A stretch of 7,368 bases of DNA from Holosporales bacterium (GTDB lineage: Bacteria; Pseudomonadota; Alphaproteobacteria; BNTO01), in NCBI GenBank assembly GCA_031273545.1, contig JAISRQ010000046.1:1-7368 (forward strand). Reading direction: 5' to 3'. Position 1 is the stretch's first letter, and each line of letters opens with the position of its first letter. Positions 1-4,597 of this stretch are shown here, one piece after another. Made by a program: the position numbers and the translations under genes. Below the pieces are notes generated by a model. The model had not been told where the DNA came from and did not search any database. It was given only the letters and a program-made list of their open reading frames with translations.

Positions 1-731
1 GTAAACAAAGCGTTCAAGGCTGCCGCCGCTGTTGCAAGGGTGTTATTACCCAAAGCTAAAACGCCATCAGCTAAATGCACTACCTCACCAAATCTAGTTT
101 TAAAGTTATCTTCCTGATCCCATGAGGTAGGATAAGTCATATCTGCTACATCCAGACCTTTGCTCTCACCCAATGTAGAGGCTATCGTTCCCTCAAAAGC
201 TCCTACGACATCGGCTTCAAGAGGATCCTCTGGTTTAAGAGTTGCCTCGTATATTGCCTTAAGGAGACCCCCCCTTTCACCCTTATCGACCAACGTCCTA
301 CTCATGTATTGTCTTAAATTACCAACAAAAGTGAAAAACTCTCCGTCTTTCTCAACTGCTTCAAACACTGAAGTACTAGCAGTGCCTTTGTATACTTCTG
401 TTGTACCAGGATACACTGCATTGAACGAGGCCACGATTTCATTGTATGCGTCGATTGCTCTCTCTACATGAAAAAATGGCTCAAAAAAATCAGGCAAAAA
501 GGTTCCACCAACGGCAGCCCTATTTATGTCGGCCTGGTCTTGGTTTATTCGAGCTTGAAAATTTGCACCAAGCAAATTTGTTAGCTCCAAGGCTGAGAGC
601 GATGCAAGCTCAGGCACATCTACTGGCTCCTCTGGCACCGGATCCCCCAGATCAGCGTATCCGGAATAATTTCCACCAGCGCAAAATGCAACCAACAATA
701 AACTGCTCTTTAATAATTTTGATATATTCAT
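1..731 (-). CDS. exported protein of unknown function, 3' end outside window
   Basis: Read on the minus strand from ATG at 731, the frame is open for 243 codons and runs off the left edge, so the C-terminus is missing. Residues 1-26 look like a Sec signal peptide: a short lysine-containing N-region (MNISKLLK), a hydrophobic core (SSLLLVAFCA) and a likely cleavage site after SGYA. A proline/acid-rich linker follows (DPVPEEPVDVPEL, about residues 30-42), then mostly helical sequence with segments such as HVERAIDAYNEIVASF. The visible mature part has no cysteine, unlike the exported proteins on the right. A purine-rich Shine-Dalgarno lies 5 nt upstream and fixes the start. It is divergent from hemW. 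I do not recognise the family. It is probably periplasmic, surface or secreted; no anchor or autotransporter domain is visible in this part. It contains a 7-nt G run (plus strand 268-274). The call as a real gene is firm; its function is unknown. Confidence 0.8.
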   Translation of the reverse strand, partial: MNISKLLKSSLLLVAFCAGGNYSGYADLGDPVPEEPVDVPELASLSALELTNLLGANFQARINQDQADINRAAVGGTFLPDFFEPFFHVERAIDAYNEIVASFNAVYPGTTEVYKGTASTSVFEAVEKDGEFFTFVGNLRQYMSRTLVDKGERGGLLKAIYEATLKPEDPLEADVVGAFEGTIASTLGESKGLDVADMTYPTSWDQEDNFKTRFGEVVHLADGVLALGNNTLATAAAALNALF

Positions 732-736
732 ATTAA

Positions 737-742
737 CTCTCC
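737..742 (-). promoter_or_regulatory. ribosome-binding site of the left exported-protein gene
   Basis: The minus strand reads GGAGAG, 5 nt before the ATG at 731. It is one of the two clearest Shine-Dalgarno sequences in the window and supports that start codon. Confidence 0.7.
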
Positions 743-856
743 AAATTACTTCCTTCAATTCTTATACTCACATAAAATAGTTAATTTTTATTTAACAACG
801 CCATCTTTTTTATTTTTTCGCAAAAAAAATTCAATATGCAATTAAGTCCTCAGATT

Positions 857-885
857 TTTGACTATATTGCAAGAATGTAGTCAAA
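857..885. promoter_or_regulatory. 8-bp inverted repeat upstream of hemW
   Basis: TTTGACTA (857-864) and TAGTCAAA (878-885) are perfect inverted copies separated by 13 nt. The left arm contains the possible -35 hexamer TTGACT and the right arm overlaps the possible -10, so a dimeric regulator bound here could block transcription. No T run follows, which argues against an intrinsic terminator. The operator role is inference. Confidence 0.4.
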
Positions 886-886
886 T
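858..886 (+). promoter_or_regulatory. possible hemW promoter
   Basis: TTGACT (858-863, 5 of 6 to the sigma-70 consensus) is followed after 17 bp by TCAAAT (881-886, 4 of 6). Transcription would start near 893 and give a leader of about 30 nt. The -10 is weak. Confidence 0.35.
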
Positions 887-924
887 AGCATCAACGTAAG
901 CCCAGTAAACCCCGCGCCTCCGAA

Positions 925-2079
925 ATGCACACATTTTCTGAAAATTCCACATCCATATACATTCATTGGCCCTTTTGCCTACAAAAATGTCCCTATTGCG
1001 CGTACAATAGCTACCCAATCCGGGACCTTATAGACGTAGACAAGTGGAAGCGCGCATACCTCATGTGCCTTAATCGAGCCGCCCAGCAGGCAAGTGGACG
1101 CGTCCTTACCTCTATATATTTCGGGGGGGGAACGCCATCCCTGCTTCCAGCTGTGTTTGTTGGCGATATATTGGACGAGATCCAGAAATTATGGACCCTC
1201 GACAGCAATTGTGAGATTTCCATAGAAATGAATCCTGGGTACGTAACTGAAAAAGTGATTGCTAGTTTTAGCACCGCAGGAATCAACCGCGTTTCAATTG
1301 GAGTACAATCCCTTACAAACGAAGGCTTGGCTGTATTAGGACGCACGCACACCGTCCAGGACGCACTATCTGTTGTAAAAACATGTTCGAAGTATTTTAA
1401 GAATCACTCGATTGACCTGATGTACGCGTGGCCAACTCAGAGTATAGAAGATTTGAAAAAAGAACTAGTTGATATCTTCGCGTTAGACTGTCCACATATA
1501 TCAATTTATCAGTTGATTATTGAACCTGACTCTGTATTTGGTTCAATGTATTCTCGAGGTGAAATACTAATGCCGGACGAGAACACTTGTACGGATATGT
1601 TTGACTACCTTCAGGAAGCTACGGATAAGGCGGGGCTGCCCTCGTATGAGGTCGCCAACCACGCCCATTCAGGGCTTGAGTGCCGCCATAGTATTTCTTA
1701 TTGGAAGTACATTGATTACATAGGAATTGGCCCAGGGGCTCACAGCCGCCTCACAATTAATCGCCAAAAATATGCGATGGTTCAAGAGTCTAATCCTCAA
1801 AAATGGCTAAATTCAATTATTGACAATCAACACATTTTAGAAGAAGTAACGGCCCTATCGCTGGAGGAACAGTGTAGGGAGACGATTCTTGTTGGCTTGA
1901 GGATGACTGAAGGGATGGATGTAACGAGGTTGCCGCTGCCTTTCAGTAGCGTTGTAGACCAAAAGGCGTACGAACGCTTGCTTCATGAAAAATATTTGGT
2001 AAAAAACGGGGACGTGCTGGCAACAACGATTGAGGGGCGCAGGCGGCTTAATGCGCTGATTTCGTATTTGGTGAAGTAG
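925..2079 (+). CDS. hemW: HemW, radical-SAM heme chaperone (formerly coproporphyrinogen oxidase-like)
   Basis: This is a 384-aa protein, the usual HemW length. The radical-SAM cluster motif CxxxCxxC is at C18, C22 and C25 (HWPFCLQKCPYCAYNS). It lacks the CxC ending typical of the true oxygen-independent oxidase HemN, which points to HemW. Other family blocks appear in order: YFGGGTPSLL (65-74), SIEMNPG (99-105), NRVSIGVQSL (121-130), LGRTH (138-142), SIDLMYAWP (162-170), HISIYQLIIEP (191-201), CRHSISYW (253-260), IGIGPGAHSR (267-276) and a C-terminal HemW domain with LVGLRMTEGMD (322-332). HemW proteins bind a 4Fe-4S cluster and SAM and are thought to hand heme to cytoplasmic or membrane targets. 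ATG 925 is preceded by an in-frame stop at 886 with no other start between, but no clear Shine-Dalgarno is visible. Oddities are CAYN where CDFN is usual, YAWPTQ where YGLPGQ is usual, and an 8-nt G run in the GGG-TP codons. The gene converges on rseP. Confidence 0.95.
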   Translation: MHTFSENSTSIYIHWPFCLQKCPYCAYNSYPIRDLIDVDKWKRAYLMCLNRAAQQASGRVLTSIYFGGGTPSLLPAVFVGDILDEIQKLWTLDSNCEISIEMNPGYVTEKVIASFSTAGINRVSIGVQSLTNEGLAVLGRTHTVQDALSVVKTCSKYFKNHSIDLMYAWPTQSIEDLKKELVDIFALDCPHISIYQLIIEPDSVFGSMYSRGEILMPDENTCTDMFDYLQEATDKAGLPSYEVANHAHSGLECRHSISYWKYIDYIGIGPGAHSRLTINRQKYAMVQESNPQKWLNSIIDNQHILEEVTALSLEEQCRETILVGLRMTEGMDVTRLPLPFSSVVDQKAYERLLHEKYLVKNGDVLATTIEGRRRLNALISYLVK

Positions 2080-2108
2080 GCGTACCCGAACCCTCTGGCG
2101 AAGGAGGT

Positions 2109-2150
2109 GGGAAGGCCGGACACTTTGGTTAAGTAAGTGGCCTTCCCTTT
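2109..2150 (+). terminator. stem-loop after hemW, possible terminator
   Basis: GGGAAGGCC (2109-2117) pairs perfectly with GGCCTTCCC (2139-2147) across a 21-nt loop, and TTT follows. It starts 30 nt after the hemW stop, so it fits a transcription terminator, although the T tract is short. The stem overlaps the first copy of the tandem repeat. Confidence 0.5.
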
Positions 2151-2247
2151 GACGCAAGAGCCCCCTGTACACATTGAGTCGTGGGCCCGAACTTTGCTAA
2201 AGTCTGTGTGGCCCCCTATTGACGCAAGAGCCCCCTACACTCATTGA
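2122..2247. repeat. two-copy diverged tandem repeat, 70-bp period, with hairpins
   Basis: Copy 1 is about 2122-2177 and copy 2 about 2191-2247. Both begin ACTTTG, contain TGGCC then CCCT, share an identical 18-nt core TTGACGCAAGAGCCCCCT (2149-2166 and 2219-2236) and end CATTGA. Each unit carries a GGCC-containing hairpin. In copy 2 GGGCC (2183-2187) pairs with GGCCC (2210-2214), and a small ACTTT-GCT-AAAGT hairpin (2191-2203) sits inside. No T run follows copy 2 on either strand, so it is not a simple intrinsic terminator. It fills the gap between convergent hemW and rseP. It could be a REP-like intergenic element or a duplicated structured 3' end; no coding potential is seen. Confidence 0.65.
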
Positions 2248-2252
2248 TGCAA

Positions 2253-3410
2253 TTATTTTCCGCCGAACAACGTCTGCACAAATGACACGACCTTTCCAAC
2301 AAACCCCATGCGCACGACATCATTCCACAGAGCCACAATCATCATCAAGCCAACGACCCCCATGCCTATAAAGTATACGACGTTCGTAAACATTGCAGAT
2401 ATCGGCCGCCTAATAATTAATTCTATCGTATTCAAAAATATGCTTCCGCCATCAAGTACTGGAATCGGCAACAAATTAAAAAATGCCAAACTGAAGGACA
2501 ACATCGCCATGAACGTAAAAAATGGAACGATTCCCATTGACAAAGATTTATTCACCCCCTCGCCGATAGAAAATATGCCACCAAGTTGTGCGCCATTATT
2601 TTCCCTTGTGATCATCTTCGTCAGCCCACGAGTCGTAGACTTTGCGGAAAAATAACAGTACTGAAGTGCCGACAAGAGCGCCTTCCCTGGCGATACGTGC
2701 TCATAAATCATCTCTCCTGACAACGCTACCCCAAGTACAGACACAGGAGTCTTGTTCCCCGCCGAATCTAACTCATATAGCGAAATGGGCGCCACACAGT
2801 CCTTCCCCTCGCGCCGGTAGTGAATTTCCGTATCCATCCCGTTATACAGTTTCAGGTATTGGCTCATTTCAGATAACTTTGTGACAGTTTTGTCGCCTAA
2901 GCCGGTGATTAAATCGTTTGCCTGAAGTCCACATTTTGATGCGACAGAATTATCCGACACACTTTGGATAACTGGAACCACATCAGGGATCCCCTTCCAT
3001 ATTCCAATACTTGCGATCACAATAATTGTAAACAAAAGGTTAAATAACGGCCCCCCAAACGAAATCATAATTCGCTGCCAAGGCGTTTTCGAATGTACAG
3101 TTTTACTCCGATCATCGTCTTTTACTTTATCCAAATCTGCCCTTACGCTCGTTGCGTCTGCGTCCCCGAGCATCATGACATACCCGCCGATGGGCAGCGA
3201 ACTGATGCGCCAGCGTGTGCCTTTTTTGTCCGTCCATCCGCAGAGCTCACTCCCATAGCCCACTGAAAATGTCGTTACCTGTACGCCGTAATGACGAGCA
3301 ATTAAAAAATGTCCCATCTCATGTACGAACACAATAATCAACAAAACGACCAAAAAGGGAAGAATACTCGCGCCCAAATCCCAAATCTTTTCTAAAAAAG
3401 CCATACCCAT
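2253..3410 (-). CDS. rseP: RseP-type site-2 zinc metalloprotease (intramembrane protease)
   Basis: This 385-aa M50 family protein sits in the inner membrane. The zinc motif HExxH is HEMGH (H30, E31, H34), inside the first membrane segment (about 16-38). The third zinc ligand is D320 in the LLPIPVLDGG motif (313-322), within the third segment (about 297-322). Other segments are about 115-138 and 343-362. A single PDZ domain (about 142-205, with GLQANDLITGL) sits between the second and third segments, whereas E. coli RseP has two. GWTDKKGTRW (58-67), LPIGGYV and GDADA resemble alphaproteobacterial members. The family cuts membrane-embedded substrates such as anti-sigma factors after a first cut by another protease, and clears signal-peptide remnants. 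Start at 3410 is chosen because GAGG lies 7 nt upstream; ATG 3404 is the alternative. It stands alone here, without the dxr and bamA genes that often flank it. Confidence 0.96.
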   Translation of the reverse strand: MGMAFLEKIWDLGASILPFLVVLLIIVFVHEMGHFLIARHYGVQVTTFSVGYGSELCGWTDKKGTRWRISSLPIGGYVMMLGDADATSVRADLDKVKDDDRSKTVHSKTPWQRIMISFGGPLFNLLFTIIVIASIGIWKGIPDVVPVIQSVSDNSVASKCGLQANDLITGLGDKTVTKLSEMSQYLKLYNGMDTEIHYRREGKDCVAPISLYELDSAGNKTPVSVLGVALSGEMIYEHVSPGKALLSALQYCYFSAKSTTRGLTKMITRENNGAQLGGIFSIGEGVNKSLSMGIVPFFTFMAMLSFSLAFFNLLPIPVLDGGSIFLNTIELIIRRPISAMFTNVVYFIGMGVVGLMMIVALWNDVVRMGFVGKVVSFVQTLFGGK

Positions 3411-3417
3411 CAGTTAT

Positions 3418-3421
3418 CCTC
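3418..3421 (-). promoter_or_regulatory. ribosome-binding site of rseP
   Basis: The minus strand reads GAGG, 7 nt before ATG 3410. For the internal ATG at 3404 the gap would be 13 nt, so this site favours the longer start. Confidence 0.55.
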
Positions 3422-3441
3422 AGTGATTCTTTCCTTTTTAC

Positions 3442-3469
3442 TTTATCAATAAAAGCCCACTAATCTCAA
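3442..3469 (-). promoter_or_regulatory. possible rseP promoter
   Basis: The minus strand reads TTGAGA (3464-3469, 5 of 6 to consensus), a 16-bp spacer, then GATAAA (3442-3447, 4 of 6). It lies just upstream of rseP and would give a leader of roughly 25 nt. Confidence 0.4.
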
Positions 3470-3489
3470 CAGCACTGTGAAAAAATCCC

Positions 3490-3515
3490 AAGTTCGAAAA
3501 GATTACGAACTTTTT
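3490..3515 (+). terminator. terminator-like hairpin with T tract
   Basis: AAGTTCG (3490-3496) pairs with CGAACTT (3506-3512) around a 9-nt loop, and T residues continue directly (five T in all, 3511-3515). The shape fits a weak intrinsic terminator read on the plus strand. No plus-strand gene lies just upstream. On the minus strand the stem is followed by GGGA and then six T, so it could also act that way. Confidence 0.3.
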
Positions 3516-3719
3516 GTGCCAAGAAACGCTTGCGATCCTTCAAATCCTGGCCCACATTTTCCGGCCTTTCGGCATGTCCCGCGTTCCGAATATTGCGGCC
3601 CAACAAGGCGCGCGGTCATGCGCCAACCTCGCCAATGAGCCAGATTTTCGCCCATTAATGATATATTAACGAATTCATAGTAATATATAACTAATGGGAT
3701 CTTATTGGACATTGCACAC

Positions 3720-4490
3720 ATGACAATAAATATAATAAAAATTCGGAAGCTATGTAGCTCAATTATAGTTCGTTTGGCTATGTTGGTAAGTTTTTCGCTT
3801 GGTTCGCCAGTAATTTATGCGTCAGATGACGACTTCTTTAAGCTATACTCGTCTGAACAAAACAAAACAATTCTTCAAACGTTAGTAGGAAACCGAATTT
3901 TTCCCGCGCAAATTGATGAAATTATCGAACCAATTTTAAGTGAATTTACAAATTTTTCCGTATATTTTAAGGGGGCTTCCGTATGGATGGAGGATAACCC
4001 AGAGCTTGTATCCGCGCGAATGAGAGATTTACTCGGTGAATTCGGCGAGCTGACTCAGCTGGTGAGCGATGTCTCCGCGGATGTTGACGCACTAAAAAAC
4101 GCATTCGTAAACGGAAGAGTTCCTGGAGACCTCATCGACCTGGTGAATCGTGTATGTGGAGACGGGGATACGTCCGTAATTGCCAAAATAACTGTAATAA
4201 ATTCTCATTTACAAGATTGCCGGACAGACATTTTGAATGCGAACGTTCCACAACAAGTGTACGCTGACAAAAAAGCTGTGGGTGACTATATATTCAAGAA
4301 ATTAATAGGTTTTGCCACTACTCTGAGCAGCAAGGCCCCTAATGTGAACGCTGCTCTCGTCAACTTCTTTGAGGAAAATCCGCAGCCTCTGGCGGCTGAC
4401 ATTGCTTCGATGCTTGATTCTGTTATAAGAGCTCAAGCTGGAACGAATGCGAGGTTGGACGCAATAATCAAATTCTTAGCAGTAAGGTAG
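3720..4490 (+). CDS. exported helical protein of unknown function, 256 aa
   Basis: From ATG 3720 the product has 256 residues. A Sec signal peptide is evident: a basic N-region (IIKIRK), a hydrophobic core (about 14-29) and a likely cut after VIYA at residue 34, leaving an acidic mature start SDDDFF. The mature part is almost wholly amphipathic helix without tryptophan-rich or beta-like patches. Examples are IDEIIEPILSEF (65-76), MRDLLGEFGELTQLV (101-115) and NARLDAIIKFL (243-253). Only two cysteines remain after cleavage (C146, C167), enough for one disulfide. The start is uncertain: an in-frame TTG at 3705 is preceded by GGGA at 5 nt and would add five residues, while ATG 3720 has only a weak GGA further upstream. 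It is codirectional with the larger exported protein 107 nt downstream and has similar helix patterns, so the two may be related. The family is not recognised. Confidence 0.8.
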   Translation: MTINIIKIRKLCSSIIVRLAMLVSFSLGSPVIYASDDDFFKLYSSEQNKTILQTLVGNRIFPAQIDEIIEPILSEFTNFSVYFKGASVWMEDNPELVSARMRDLLGEFGELTQLVSDVSADVDALKNAFVNGRVPGDLIDLVNRVCGDGDTSVIAKITVINSHLQDCRTDILNANVPQQVYADKKAVGDYIFKKLIGFATTLSSKAPNVNAALVNFFEENPQPLAADIASMLDSVIRAQAGTNARLDAIIKFLAVR

Positions 4491-4560
4491 AATCTATCTG
4501 CCAGTGTGTGAGGAGAAAGAAGGCCATGGTGCGGTAACGTTTTGTTAAGTAATTCGGTTC

Positions 4561-4566
4561 TATAAT
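4561..4566 (+). promoter_or_regulatory. possible -10 element for the large exported-protein gene
   Basis: A perfect TATAAT hexamer lies 31 nt before the start codon at 4598. The nearest -35-like sequence, TTGTTA (4542-4547), is only 13 bp away, shorter than the usual spacing, and no extended -10 TG is present. The promoter call is therefore weak. Confidence 0.35.
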
Positions 4567-4584
4567 ATCACTATGGTGTGTAGT

Positions 4585-4590
4585 AGGTGG
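4585..4590 (+). promoter_or_regulatory. ribosome-binding site of the large exported-protein gene
   Basis: AGGTGG lies 7 nt before ATG 4598. It differs by one base from the ideal AGGAGG and fixes this start. The frame has an in-frame stop at 4550-4552 and no other start between. Confidence 0.7.
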
Positions 4591-4597
4591 CGGCGTC

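Larger units (their letters stand above)
732..924. other. divergent AT-rich intergenic region
   Basis: This 193-bp stretch separates two divergent genes and must hold both their promoters. Its middle (about 770-840) is very AT-rich, with a T6-CGC-A6 symmetric tract at 813-827. A minus-strand promoter for the left gene should lie here, but no -35/-10 pair stands out. No RNA gene or small coding frame is supported. Confidence 0.6.
3411..3719. other. gene-free stretch between divergent rseP and an exported-protein gene
   Basis: This stretch of about 300 bp has three parts. The rseP promoter region (3411-3480) is AT-rich. A terminator-like hairpin lies at 3490-3515. A visibly GC-richer patch (about 3545-3650) includes GGCGC/GCGCC inverted arms (3607-3611 and 3620-3624). 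After about 3655 it becomes very AT-rich again (ATATATTAAC, AATATATAAC), as expected upstream of the gene at 3720, but no well-spaced -35/-10 pair stands out. No tRNA or supported small gene was found. Confidence 0.55.
4491..4597 (+). other. intergenic gap between two exported-protein genes
   Basis: This 107-nt gap separates two codirectional genes. No clear terminator hairpin with a T run is visible after the 4490 stop. A perfect TATAAT near its end and a good ribosome-binding site suggest that the downstream gene may have its own promoter, although readthrough from upstream is also possible. Confidence 0.45.

Noticed and set aside
160..736. Two plus-strand open frames of about 100 codons
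   Set aside because: They are antisense to the left-edge exported gene, which has a signal peptide and a good ribosome-binding site. Their translations look like random sequence.
1855..2174. Minus-strand frames over the hemW 3' end and the repeat
   Set aside because: They overlap hemW antisense and their 5' parts are simply the tandem-repeat DNA. No start signal is present.
2122..2247. Possible CRISPR array
   Set aside because: There are only two copies, the similarity extends through most of the 70-bp unit rather than a repeat-spacer pattern, and no cas gene is present.
2308..2884. Plus-strand frames antisense to rseP
   Set aside because: rseP is unambiguous on the minus strand by its catalytic motifs, so these are shadows.
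3484..3520. Possible tRNA (GTTCGAA resembles a T-arm)
   Set aside because: No acceptor, D-arm or anticodon arm can be formed around it. The sequence is better explained as a simple hairpin.
3503..3721. 72-codon minus-strand open frame across the rseP upstream region
   Set aside because: No Shine-Dalgarno precedes its ATG at 3721, it would start on top of the opposing gene's start, and the translation shows no family features.
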